A stretch of DNA of 64,000 nucleotides from an uncultured Muribaculaceae bacterium (GTDB taxonomy: Bacteria; Bacteroidota; Bacteroidia; Bacteroidales; Muribaculaceae): assembly GCA_910584125.1 (NCBI GenBank), contig CAJTXU010000015.1, positions 4,735 to 68,734 of the forward strand, given 5' to 3'. Below, one piece after another: positions 33,909 to 42,311 of this stretch (position 1 is its first letter; each line of letters opens with the position of its first letter). The translations under genes and the position numbers were made by a program. The notes below the pieces were generated by a model. The model made no database searches. It saw only the letters and a program-made list of their open reading frames with translations, and was not told the origin of the DNA.

Positions 33909-34946
33909 CTACAGCCCGATGAAGTCTTCCCTCCGGAAGAGAAGGCTGTTGTAGTCGGTCTCGGCTATCGTCGAAGCGAGATCGTTCATCTCCAGGCACT
34001 CCCGGCGGGTCAGGACGCCGGTGCCGGCGTAGACGCCCGGACGGCTGATCACCAGCAGACGCCCCTCGGCGCAGAGATCGAAGGCCCGGCCTTTGGCATG
34101 CTCGCGCATCCTGAAGCCCTGCGGCGCCACGAGTATTATAGGCGCGCCCTCCCGGATGGCCATGTCGCGCACCTCCTTCTCGGCCGGGCTGATGAACGGA
34201 GACACAAGCACTCCGCCGTTGCGGCAGGTCTCCTGCCAGAGGTCGTGGAGCTGCGCGGTCTTTTCCGCCGAGAATTTACGCGACAGCCTGACGGCGCGTC
34301 GGTCGGCGTTTTTCAGCAGGAACATATTGCCGTAGGCGTGCAGTCTCTCGCCGTCGGCGGTAATGATCAGCGAGCGGTTGAAGAGCTTGGGGTCAGAGCG
34401 GCGCAAGGCGAGTCTCCTCGGATTGTCGCGGACATAGTTTTTCATCACTTCCAATCCACCTTTGCGGTATAGGATCTGGTCATCGTATCCCGGTTCGAAA
34501 AAGGGAGGCTTCACGATGGCGTCGTCGAGGCCGAGCATCTCAGCGAACCCGCGCGTGCAGTCGCCGGTGAACCGCCCGATTATCGTGCCGAGATGGATGT
34601 CGGTCTTCTGTCTGACGAAGATTATGAAATGCACGTGGTCGGGCATCACGACCCTGTCGATGATCGAGCAGTGTGGGAATTTCGAAGGAATCGCCGAGAC
34701 GCACCGGTTGACCATCTCGCCGGTCGGGGTAAGGACGACGCGGACTGGGTCGGAAGTGTCGCGGATATTGCCGGCGAGAGAAGAGAGGATCGGCGTCTTC
34801 TCGTCTTTCACAACGGTGATCATATAGATCCTGCGGCCGGTATAGTCATTGAAGCGGGCGCGGCGATGCTTTTTGACCGGAGCCTTCCAGTACGGAGGCA
34901 ATTCCCAGGGGTCAATGTCGTGATAGAAACCTGATATTCGAGCCAT
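33909..34946 (-). CDS. REP-associated tyrosine transposase (RAYT, Y1/HUH) with C-terminal extension
   Basis: 345 aa. The N-terminal Y1 nuclease domain (about 45-180) has the HUH motif in VMPDHVHFIIF (His104, His106) and a candidate catalytic Tyr171 in MKNYVRDNPRR. Residues about 190-345 form an extra alpha/beta domain (GGVLVSPFISPAEKEVRDMAI, GAPIILVAPQGF, EGRLLVISRP) that looks Rossmann-like; I recall similar tails on other Bacteroidetes RAYTs. RAYTs nick single-stranded repeat DNA and are tied to dispersal of REP sequences. Matching repeats lie on both sides. No terminal structures of a complete insertion sequence were found. All catalytic residues appear intact. Confidence 0.88.
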   Translation of the reverse strand: MARISGFYHDIDPWELPPYWKAPVKKHRRARFNDYTGRRIYMITVVKDEKTPILSSLAGNIRDTSDPVRVVLTPTGEMVNRCVSAIPSKFPHCSIIDRVVMPDHVHFIIFVRQKTDIHLGTIIGRFTGDCTRGFAEMLGLDDAIVKPPFFEPGYDDQILYRKGGLEVMKNYVRDNPRRLALRRSDPKLFNRSLIITADGERLHAYGNMFLLKNADRRAVRLSRKFSAEKTAQLHDLWQETCRNGGVLVSPFISPAEKEVRDMAIREGAPIILVAPQGFRMREHAKGRAFDLCAEGRLLVISRPGVYAGTGVLTRRECLEMNDLASTIAETDYNSLLFRREDFIGL

Positions 34947-34950
34947 GAGG

Positions 34951-34990
34951 CAAAAATAGACCAAAAGGCTGGAATCTGCAAGCCTTTTGG
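34951..34990 (-). promoter_or_regulatory. RAYT promoter overlapped by a 10-bp inverted repeat
   Basis: On the minus strand, CTTG (34982-34979), 20 nt, TATTTTTG (34958-34951). CCAAAAGGCT (34961-34970) and AGCCTTTTGG (34981-34990) form a perfect inverted repeat with a 10-nt centre covering the spacer and -33 box, a plausible operator. The start of transcription would fall at or next to the ATG. Confidence 0.55.
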
Positions 34991-35013
34991 CAAAAAAGTA
35001 AAAGGCCCTGCTT

Positions 35014-35047
35014 CCCTTTTCAAGCTGAGCCCCCTTTTCAAGCCGAG
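35014..35047. repeat. 18-bp direct repeat upstream of the RAYT
   Basis: CCCTTTTCAAGCTGAG at 35014 and CCCTTTTCAAGCCGAG at 35032, period 18 bp. Confidence 0.7.
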
Positions 35048-35060
35048 TTTCCTTTTATAG

Positions 35061-35124
35061 CAAAGCCCGAAAGCGGCAGCCGAAAGCGGCAGCCGAAAGT
35101 GGAGGCCCGAAAGCGGAGGCCGAG
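35061..35124 (-). repeat. Degenerate copies of the RAYT-associated repeat between RAYT and dnaX
   Basis: CAAAGCCCGAAAGCGG followed by three shortened iterations (CAGCCGAAAGCGG, CAGCCGAAAGTGG, AGGCCCGAAAGCGG). They correspond to the hairpin and tail part of the 36-bp unit and end just before the dnaX promoter. Confidence 0.75.
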
Positions 35125-35125
35125 A

Positions 35126-35157
35126 CTTGGATTGTTGCTTTTTTTTTGCTAACTTTG
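35126..35157 (+). promoter_or_regulatory. dnaX promoter
   Basis: CTTG at 35126-35129, 20-nt spacer, TAACTTTG at 35150-35157; the ATG is 68 bp downstream. Confidence 0.65.
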
Positions 35158-35225
35158 CGCTGACGGAGGGCTTATGGGGCGCGAATCGGCTCCCGCCGGC
35201 CTTTCCGACATAATTCCAGACTTAT

Positions 35226-37007
35226 ATGAGTGGACAATACATAGTCAGCGCGCGCAAGTACCGTCCGGCGACTTTCAGCACGGTGGTCGGCCAGAAAAAT
35301 CTCACCGATACGCTCAAGGGCGCCATCGGTTCGGGGCGTCTCGCGCACGCCTATCTCTTCTGTGGCCCGCGTGGGGTCGGCAAGACGAGCTGCGCCCGCA
35401 TTTTCGCCCGCACCATCAACTGCCTCAGCCCGACCCCCGACGGCGAGGCATGCGGCGAGTGCGAGTCGTGCCGGTCGATCGACCGCGGCAATTCCTTCAA
35501 CCTCATGGAGCTCGACGCCGCGTCCAACAACGGCGTCGACGACATCCGCGTCATCAACGAGCAGGTTAACATCCCGCCGCAGGTGGGGAAATACCGAGTC
35601 TTCATCATCGACGAGGTGCATATGCTGACCCCGGCCGCCTTCAACGCCTTCCTCAAGACCCTCGAGGAACCGCCGTCATACGCCATATTCATCCTCGCCA
35701 CGACCGAGAAGCACAAGGTCATACCGACGATCCTGAGCCGCTGCCAGATATATGACTTCAAGCGCATCACGATCAACGACATGGTCGACCATCTCGCCTT
35801 CGTGGCCGAAAAGGAGGGAATCAGCGCCGACCGCAAGGCCCTCGGCGTCATAGCCCGCAAGGCCGACGGAGCGATGCGCGACGCCCTCTCGATCTTCGAT
35901 CAGGTGGCGACCTCGTCGCACGGCCAGCTGACCTACGAGGCGGCGATAAGCAACCTCAATGTGCTCGACTACGACTATTTCTTCCGGCTCATCGACACGT
36001 TCGCCAAGAGCGACGCCGGCGAGGCCTTGCTGTTATATAAGGAGATACGCGACCGTGGTTTCGATTCGCTCTTCTTCGTCAACAGCCTCGCGCAGCATGT
36101 CCGCGACCTCATGGTGTCGGCCGACCCGCGCACCGTCTCGTTGCTCGAATCGCCCGATGACGTGGCGCAAAGACTTGTGGAGCAGGCGCGTTCGCTGCCC
36201 CTGCAGTGGTATTACGCCGCGATGAAGCTGCTCAACGACTGCGATCGCGATTACCGCACGGCCTCCAACAAGCAGCTTCTCGTCGAGCTCACGCTGATAC
36301 GCCTGTGTCAGTTGCTGAAACCCGCCACGCCCCCTTTTGACGCTCCCGACCGCCCTGTGGCCCTGCGGAATCCATCGGAGCCCCCAAGGGCCACGAACCA
36401 GTCGCCCGCGCCTGCTCCGTCTGCCCAGTCGCCCGCGCCGGCCCCTTCGCCCGCGCCGACTCCATCCGTCGCGCAGGCGGAAGTCGTGGCCGGACAGATC
36501 CTCCACACGCAGCCGCCGGCGCCCCCCGTCGCTCCGGTCGCGCCGCGCCCTGCGCCGCGGCCCCAGACTGCCGGGCAGGGACGTCCCCACTCGTTCAGCA
36601 TGCGCGACACCTCGACTGTCGCCGCAGGCTCGCTCGAACGCCGCCGCGAGCCGTTCACCGATCAGGATTTCAAACGCGCCCTGGAGGCATTCGCCCGTTC
36701 GGTGCCCGAACACGTGATTCTCGCCAACACGATCAGAGTGGTCGAGCCGAAGCGTATCGGCGAGTCCGAATATGAGGCGATGGTCGACAATCCAGCTCAG
36801 CGTCAGGCGTTTGAAAGTGCCATGCCTCAGATGCTCCGCTTCCTGCGCGACGCGCTCCGCAACGACTTCGTGACCGTCAAAGCCGTCCTCAATCCAGAGA
36901 AGGAGGTGGTGAAATATCTTTCGCCCAAGGAGTTCGTGGCCAAGGCTATCGAAGCCAACCCGGCTCTGGGGCGTTTCCTCAAGGAAATGGATGTCGAGCT
37001 CGCCTGA
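35226..37007 (+). CDS. dnaX: DNA polymerase III subunit gamma/tau
   Basis: Clamp-loader ATPase that connects replisome parts. 593 aa. P-loop GPRGVGKTS (47-55), a zinc knuckle Cys66, Cys76, Cys79, Cys82, Walker B FIIDEVHML, and sensor region FILATTEKHKVIPTILSRC. Residues about 385-480 are a Pro/Ala-rich linker (PAPAPSAQSPAPAPSPAPTP), followed by a C-terminal tau-like domain. No frameshift-type slippery A run was seen that would make a separate gamma. Its partner delta' is encoded at 59118 in this window. Confidence 0.95.
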   Translation: MSGQYIVSARKYRPATFSTVVGQKNLTDTLKGAIGSGRLAHAYLFCGPRGVGKTSCARIFARTINCLSPTPDGEACGECESCRSIDRGNSFNLMELDAASNNGVDDIRVINEQVNIPPQVGKYRVFIIDEVHMLTPAAFNAFLKTLEEPPSYAIFILATTEKHKVIPTILSRCQIYDFKRITINDMVDHLAFVAEKEGISADRKALGVIARKADGAMRDALSIFDQVATSSHGQLTYEAAISNLNVLDYDYFFRLIDTFAKSDAGEALLLYKEIRDRGFDSLFFVNSLAQHVRDLMVSADPRTVSLLESPDDVAQRLVEQARSLPLQWYYAAMKLLNDCDRDYRTASNKQLLVELTLIRLCQLLKPATPPFDAPDRPVALRNPSEPPRATNQSPAPAPSAQSPAPAPSPAPTPSVAQAEVVAGQILHTQPPAPPVAPVAPRPAPRPQTAGQGRPHSFSMRDTSTVAAGSLERRREPFTDQDFKRALEAFARSVPEHVILANTIRVVEPKRIGESEYEAMVDNPAQRQAFESAMPQMLRFLRDALRNDFVTVKAVLNPEKEVVKYLSPKEFVAKAIEANPALGRFLKEMDVELA

Positions 37008-37129
37008 TCCCTGCCGCTTGATTGCCTCTTGTAGTTAAAAATATATAAATATTGTTAAATCGGGCGTAAATTAGAAGATTCCCGGAGGTGTCGGGCAACA
37101 AGACAGTGTGTAATGACGTAATAATTTAT

Positions 37130-37137
37130 TATCTTTG
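37130..37137 (+). promoter_or_regulatory. -7 element of the rimP-nusA-infB operon
   Basis: TATCTTTG matches TAnnTTTG; the -33 position has only a weak TGTG. The rimP ATG is 51 bp downstream, in a 181-bp gap after dnaX. Confidence 0.5.
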
Positions 37138-37188
37138 CAAAAGATTTCCGGAGGGGACATGCGTCTCCTCCGAATTTTATATTGACAG

Positions 37189-37653
37189 ATGATAGACAAG
37201 CAAAATCTCAAGGACTTCATAGAGAAGCGGCTGGAAGGCACGGAATACTTTCCGGTGGACGTGACGGTGAGCGGCGACAACGTGGTGCGGGTCGAGATCG
37301 ACTCGACCGGAAGCGTCGACATCGACTATTGCGTCGAGTTGTCGAAGGCGATAGAGGAAGCCTTCCCCCGTGACGAAGAGGATTACGAGCTGGAAGTCGG
37401 CTCGGCCGGACTCACGTCTCCGTTCAAGGTGCCGGCGCAGTATCGCAAGAACCTGGGCAACAAGGTCGAGGTCGTGACGCGCGACGGCCGCAAGCTACAC
37501 GGCGTCCTGACCGACGCCGGCGACGATGCGTTCACGGTCGAGACTACCGTGAAGGTCCGCAAGGAGGGCGTCAAGAAGCCGGTGGAGGAGACCCGCCCCG
37601 AGACGTTCGCCTACGGCGACGTGAAGTCGGTGAGATACGAGCTTGAGTTCTGA
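37189..37653 (+). CDS. rimP: Ribosome maturation factor RimP
   Basis: Assists 30S maturation. 154 aa. An N-terminal alpha/beta domain (VEIDSTGSVDIDYCVELSKAIE), the conserved YELEVGSAGLTSPFKVPAQYRKNLG segment and a C-terminal SH3-like domain (HGVLTDAGDDAFTV). Bacterial RimP is classically followed by nusA and infB, as it is here. Confidence 0.95.
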   Translation: MIDKQNLKDFIEKRLEGTEYFPVDVTVSGDNVVRVEIDSTGSVDIDYCVELSKAIEEAFPRDEEDYELEVGSAGLTSPFKVPAQYRKNLGNKVEVVTRDGRKLHGVLTDAGDDAFTVETTVKVRKEGVKKPVEETRPETFAYGDVKSVRYELEF

Positions 37654-37695
37654 CCGGAAACCAAACATATCACAATAGATAGATTGTAGAGTCTT

Positions 37696-38943
37696 ATGGC
37701 AAAAAAAGCAGAGACAGTAAATATGGTCGACCAGTTCGCCGAGTTCAAGGAGCTCAAGAGCATCGACAAGACGACATTGATATCGGTGCTCGAGGAGTCG
37801 TTCCGCAGCATGCTCGCCAAGCAGTATGGCTCGGACGAGAACTTCGACGTCATCATGAACCCCGACAAGGGCGACTGCGAGATCTACCAGAATCTCGAGG
37901 TCGTGGCCGACGGCGAGGTGGAGAACAAGGACAAGCAGATCGCGCTTTCGGAGGCCCGCGAGATCGACCCCGAGTGCGAGATCGGCGAGGAAGTGGCCAA
38001 GCAGATATTCTTCGAGAAATTCGGGCGTCGCGCCATTCTCAACCTGCGCCAGGCGCTCCAGTCTAAGATCCTCGAGCTTCAGAAGGATGCCATCTATGCC
38101 AAGTTCAAGGAGATAGAGGGCGAGGTGGTCACCGCCGAGGTGCACCAGATCTGGAAGCGCGAGATGCTGCTCGTCGACGAGGACCAGAACGAGCTCGTGC
38201 TCCCCAAGGAGGAGCAGATCCCGGGCGACTTTTTCCACAAGGGCGACACGGTGCGTGCCATCGTGAAGCGCGTCGACAACCCCAACAACAATCCGAAGGT
38301 GATAATCTCGCGCACTGATCCGAGGTTCCTGCGCCGTCTGTTCGAGATGGAGGTGCCCGAGATCCACGACGGCCTGATCACCATCAAGGACGTGGCCCGC
38401 AAGCCTGGCGAGCGCGCCAAGATCGCTGTCGAGAGCTATGACGAGCGCATCGACCCCGTCGGCGCGTGCGTCGGCATCAAGGGCAGCCGCATCCACGGCA
38501 TCGTGCGCGAGCTCCGCAACGAGAACATCGACGTGATTTGCTACACGTCCAATCCGCAGCTCTACATCCAGCGCGCGCTCTCGCCTGCCAAGATATCGTC
38601 GATGCGCCTCAACGAGGAGGAGAAGAAGGCCGAGGTGTTCCTGCACCCCGACGAGGTGAGCCTCGCCATCGGCAAGGGCGGCCTCAACATCTATCTCGCC
38701 CAGAAACTCACCGGATATACGATCGACGTCTACCGCGACATCGAGGAGGGTGAGGAAGACATCTACCTCGACGAGTTCCGCGACGAGATCGACGGCTGGG
38801 TGATTGAGGCGCTCAAGGACCTCGGCCTGGGTACGGCCAAGGCGGTGCTCAACGCTCCGCGCGAAGTACTCGATCAGGCTGACCTCGAGGACGAGACCGT
38901 GGAGAATGTGCTCAACGTGCTTCGCGCCGAATTCGAGGACTAA
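37696..38943 (+). CDS. nusA: Transcription termination/antitermination factor NusA
   Basis: 415 aa. Order: the N-terminal RNA-polymerase-binding domain (1-125), S1 domain (about 130-205, IEGEVVTAEVHQIWKREML), KH1 and KH2 (about 230-350, VGACVGIKGSRIHGIVREL and LAIGKGGLNIYLAQKLTGY). After KH2 only a short acidic region and a small helical piece remain, without the two C-terminal AR repeats of E. coli NusA, the usual Bacteroidetes form. 42 bp after rimP, 26 bp before infB. Confidence 0.96.
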   Translation: MAKKAETVNMVDQFAEFKELKSIDKTTLISVLEESFRSMLAKQYGSDENFDVIMNPDKGDCEIYQNLEVVADGEVENKDKQIALSEAREIDPECEIGEEVAKQIFFEKFGRRAILNLRQALQSKILELQKDAIYAKFKEIEGEVVTAEVHQIWKREMLLVDEDQNELVLPKEEQIPGDFFHKGDTVRAIVKRVDNPNNNPKVIISRTDPRFLRRLFEMEVPEIHDGLITIKDVARKPGERAKIAVESYDERIDPVGACVGIKGSRIHGIVRELRNENIDVICYTSNPQLYIQRALSPAKISSMRLNEEEKKAEVFLHPDEVSLAIGKGGLNIYLAQKLTGYTIDVYRDIEEGEEDIYLDEFRDEIDGWVIEALKDLGLGTAKAVLNAPREVLDQADLEDETVENVLNVLRAEFED

Positions 38944-38969
38944 AAACAAGTAAAATCCAACAACAGTAT

Positions 38970-41903
38970 ATGCGCACAAAAATCAGTAAAGTAGCCAAAG
39001 ATCTAAACGTGGGAGTCAGCACGGCGGTGGAATTCCTGCGCAAACACAATATTGAGGTCGACGGGGGCGGACCCAACGCCCGCATCGACCAGAACGCCGT
39101 CGACTTGCTCACCAAGGAGTTCAGCAACGACAAGACCGCCAAGGCCGAGGCTGAGCACTACATCACCGCGCGCCGTGGCGGCCGCAAGGAGAAGGGCGCC
39201 CGCGTCGAAAGCGTCGGCACCCGGCGTCCGTCCGGTCCGAGAATCCTCGGAAAGATCGACCTCGACAACCCCGGGGCTGGAATCAAGGCAACTACTGAAC
39301 CTGCGCCTGCTGTAGAAGAGAAGAGCGCCGCCGCGCCCGAGCCCGCCAAGGCCGTGGCCGAGACCCCGGCCAAGAACGAAGCCAAACCGGCCCCGGCCCC
39401 GAAGCCGGCGCCCGAGGCCGCCGCTCCCGCCAAGGAGCAGCCGGCCCCGGCCGCCCCGGCCGAGCCAAGCAAGGAGGCTCCCGCCGCCAATGCTCCGGCC
39501 CAGGCATCCGCCAAGCCCCAGGCATCCGCCAAGGAGCCCGCGCCGGCAAAGCCCGCACCTCAGAAGGATCAACACAAAACAGAGAGCGTAATGCCAGAGT
39601 CTAAGACAACGGATTCCAAGCCGGCCCCGGCACCGACCGCGGCCAAGGACGAAAAGAAACCCGAAGCCAACAAGCCCTTCCGCCTCAGCACCGGAGTGCA
39701 GGGCCCCGAACTGAAAGTCGTCGGCAAGATCGACCTTTCGGCCATCAACCAGAGCACACGCCCCAAGAAGAAAGGCAAGAACGAGCGCCGCGCCGAGAAC
39801 GCCGAGCGCAAGAAACGCAAGCGCATCGGAAAGGAGAAGGTGGATATCGACAAGGCCGCGCAGCAGCCCGGCTTCGGCGCCGACTCCCGCAAGAAGCAGG
39901 GCGACGGCCAGAACCGCCAGGGCGGTCAGGGTGGTCAGGGCGGCCAGAACCGCGGCGAGCGCGGCGGCAGAAAACGCGACCGCCGCGGCGCGAAACCCGA
40001 GATTTCCAACGAGGACGTTCAGAAGCAGGTGAAGGAGACACTGGCCCGTCTCACCAACAAGACCACCAAGAAGTCGGTCAAGTTCCGCAAGGAGAAGCGC
40101 GAGGAGATGCATCACCGCGAGCAGGAACAGGCCCAGCGCGAGGCTGCCGAGAGCAAGGTGCTCAAGATCACCGAGTTCGTGACGGCCAACGACCTCGCCA
40201 ACCTGATGGATGTGCCTGTCAACAAGGTGATCGGGACGTGCATGAACCTCGGCGTGATGGTGTCGATCAACCAGCGCCTCGACGCCGAGACCATCAACAT
40301 CGTGGCCGAGGAGTTCGGTTTCGAGACGGAGTTCGTCAGCGCCGACGTCACCGAGGCCATCGAGAACGTCGAGGACAAGGAGGAGGATCTCCTGCCGCGT
40401 CCGCCGATCGTCACCGTGATGGGACACGTCGACCACGGTAAGACCTCGCTTCTCGACTATATCCGCAAGGCCAACGTCATCGCCGGCGAGGCCGGCGGTA
40501 TCACCCAGCATATCGGCGCCTACAACGTGACGCTGCCCAACGGACGCCGCATCACGTTCCTCGACACGCCGGGTCACGAGGCGTTCACCGCCATGCGTGC
40601 CCGCGGTGCGAAGGTCACCGACCTCGCGATCATCATCGTGGCCGCCGACGACGACGTGATGCCCCAGACCATCGAGGCCATCAACCATGCCTCGGCCGCG
40701 GGTGTCCCCATGGTGTTCGCGATCAACAAGATAGACAAGCCGGCCGCAAACCCCGACAAAATCAAGGAGGAGCTGGCCAATATGAATTACCTCGTCGAGG
40801 ACTGGGGCGGCAAGTATCAGTCGCAGGACATCTCGGCCAAGAAGGGCATAGGTGTCGAGGACCTCATGGAGAAGGTTCTTCTCGAGGCTGACCTTCTGGA
40901 ACTACGCGCCAACCCCGACCGCGCCGCGATCGGTTCGGTGATCGAGTCGTCGCTCGACAAGGGCCGCGGATATGTGGCCACCGTACTCGTGCAGAACGGT
41001 ACGCTCCACGTCGGCGACGTGATTCTGGCCGGAACCAACTACGGCAAGGTCAAGGCGATGTTCAACGAGCGCAACCAGCGTGTCACCGAGGCCGGCCCCA
41101 GCACGCCTGTGCTGATACTCGGCCTCAACGGCGCCCCGCAGGCGGGCGACACATTCAATGTGCTCCCTACCGAGCAGGAGGCCCGCGACATCGCGTCGAA
41201 GCGCGAACAGCTTCAGCGTGAGCTCAATATGCGCACCAAGAAGCGTGTCGGACTCGAGGAGCTCGGCCGTCGCCGCGCACTCAACGACTTCCACGAGCTC
41301 AACCTCGTCGTCAAGGGCGACGTGGACGGTTCGGTCGAGGCACTGTCGGATTCGCTTCTCAAGCTCTCGACTCCCGAGATTCAGGTCAACGTGCTCCACA
41401 AGGGTGTGGGTGCAATCTCCGAGTCGGACGTCACGCTTGCCGCCGCTTCCGATGCCATCATCATCGGTTTCCAGGTGCGTCCGTCGGCCGCGGCTCGTCG
41501 CGAGGCCGAGAAAGAGGGCGTCGAAATCCGTCTCTACTCGGTGATCTACAAGGCCATCGAGGAGGTGAAGGACGCTATGGAAGGTCTGCTTTCGCCCGAA
41601 ATCAAGGAGGAAATCATCGGTACGGCCGAAGTGCTCCAGACCTACAAGATATCGAAAGTCGGGACAATCGCCGGAGCCATCGTGCGTGACGGCAAGATCA
41701 AACGCGCCTCGAAGGTGCGCGTGATCCGCGACGGCATCGTGATCTATACCGGCGAACTCGGATCGCTGAAGCGTTTCAAGGACGACGTCAAGGAGGTCAC
41801 CTCCGGCTATGACTGTGGACTTTCGGTTCAGGGCTACAACGACATCCGTGAGGGCGACCTCATCGAGGCCTTCGAGGAGGTCGAGGTCAAGAAGACCCTT
41901 TGA
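38970..41903 (+). CDS. infB: Translation initiation factor IF-2
   Basis: 977 aa. IF2_N helix at the start (KISKVAKDLNVGVSTAVEFLRKH). A long low-complexity linker follows (about 90-400), first Ala/Pro/Lys-rich and then Gly/Gln/Arg-rich (GGQGGQGGQNRGERGGRKR). Next are a second IF2_N-like domain, the GTPase with G1 GHVDHGKTS near residue 486, G3 DTPGHE and G4 NKID, and then domains II-IV. Last gene of the rimP-nusA-infB operon. The stop is followed 14 bp later by a perfect 60-bp palindrome. Confidence 0.97.
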   Translation: MRTKISKVAKDLNVGVSTAVEFLRKHNIEVDGGGPNARIDQNAVDLLTKEFSNDKTAKAEAEHYITARRGGRKEKGARVESVGTRRPSGPRILGKIDLDNPGAGIKATTEPAPAVEEKSAAAPEPAKAVAETPAKNEAKPAPAPKPAPEAAAPAKEQPAPAAPAEPSKEAPAANAPAQASAKPQASAKEPAPAKPAPQKDQHKTESVMPESKTTDSKPAPAPTAAKDEKKPEANKPFRLSTGVQGPELKVVGKIDLSAINQSTRPKKKGKNERRAENAERKKRKRIGKEKVDIDKAAQQPGFGADSRKKQGDGQNRQGGQGGQGGQNRGERGGRKRDRRGAKPEISNEDVQKQVKETLARLTNKTTKKSVKFRKEKREEMHHREQEQAQREAAESKVLKITEFVTANDLANLMDVPVNKVIGTCMNLGVMVSINQRLDAETINIVAEEFGFETEFVSADVTEAIENVEDKEEDLLPRPPIVTVMGHVDHGKTSLLDYIRKANVIAGEAGGITQHIGAYNVTLPNGRRITFLDTPGHEAFTAMRARGAKVTDLAIIIVAADDDVMPQTIEAINHASAAGVPMVFAINKIDKPAANPDKIKEELANMNYLVEDWGGKYQSQDISAKKGIGVEDLMEKVLLEADLLELRANPDRAAIGSVIESSLDKGRGYVATVLVQNGTLHVGDVILAGTNYGKVKAMFNERNQRVTEAGPSTPVLILGLNGAPQAGDTFNVLPTEQEARDIASKREQLQRELNMRTKKRVGLEELGRRRALNDFHELNLVVKGDVDGSVEALSDSLLKLSTPEIQVNVLHKGVGAISESDVTLAAASDAIIIGFQVRPSAAARREAEKEGVEIRLYSVIYKAIEEVKDAMEGLLSPEIKEEIIGTAEVLQTYKISKVGTIAGAIVRDGKIKRASKVRVIRDGIVIYTGELGSLKRFKDDVKEVTSGYDCGLSVQGYNDIREGDLIEAFEEVEVKKTL

Positions 41904-41917
41904 TTGCAGATCTAATT

Positions 41918-41977
41918 CACAATATAATATGGGAAGGGACAGACGCGCGCGTCTGTCCCTTCCCATATTATATTGTG
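41918..41977 (+). terminator. Perfect 60-bp palindrome after infB
   Basis: Two 30-nt arms with no loop: the left arm begins CACAATATAATATGGG and ends GACAGACGCG, and the right arm is its exact reverse complement. It could act as a terminator (A/T-rich outer, G/C-rich inner stem) or be a small inserted element. Perfect loop-free palindromes of this length are uncommon. Confidence 0.75.
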
Positions 41978-42087
41978 CTGTGGAGAGGAGGAGAAGGGAG
42001 AGAGGATTAGTTGGAAGGGGAGGATAAGGGAGAGTCGTTTCTGCTTCGCTGTCGTGGTCGCTGCGGATATGCGGGCCGGATATGGAA

Positions 42088-42311
42088 CAGTGCCAAACTT
42101 CCGTGGCGTTCATCGATTGACTGGTCCTACGGTTGTCCGTAGCGACAGTCCGGGAGATGTGGTCGCCGTAGGGTCGCGACCTGTCGCGACTGATTAGGGG
42201 TAATGTACGTCGCCGTAGGGTCGCGACCTGTCGCGACTGATTTAGGGTGATGCACGTCGCGGCAGGCCGCGACCCTACAGGCCGGATCTCTTCGACGGAA
42301 CTTTGGCGCTG
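42088..42311. repeat. 224-bp REP/BIME-like element with 17-bp terminal inverted repeats
   Basis: The ends CAGTGCCAAACTTCCGT (42088-42104) and ACGGAACTTTGGCGCTG (42295-42311) are inverted repeats with two mismatches. Inside are two direct copies, 47 bp apart, starting GTAGGGTCGCGACC and TGTCGCGAC (42168, 42215). There is also an inverted copy ending GCCGCGACCCTAC (42256-42278), and a CTACGG-TTGT-CCGTAG hairpin (42127-42142). A GTAG head followed by a palindrome, and inverted pairing of heads, are the layout of REP/BIME sequences. No coding capacity. Confidence 0.7.

Noticed and set aside
36360..36600. Programmed frameshift in dnaX to make gamma
   Set aside because: No slippery A run followed by a stem-loop was found at the end of the ATPase region.
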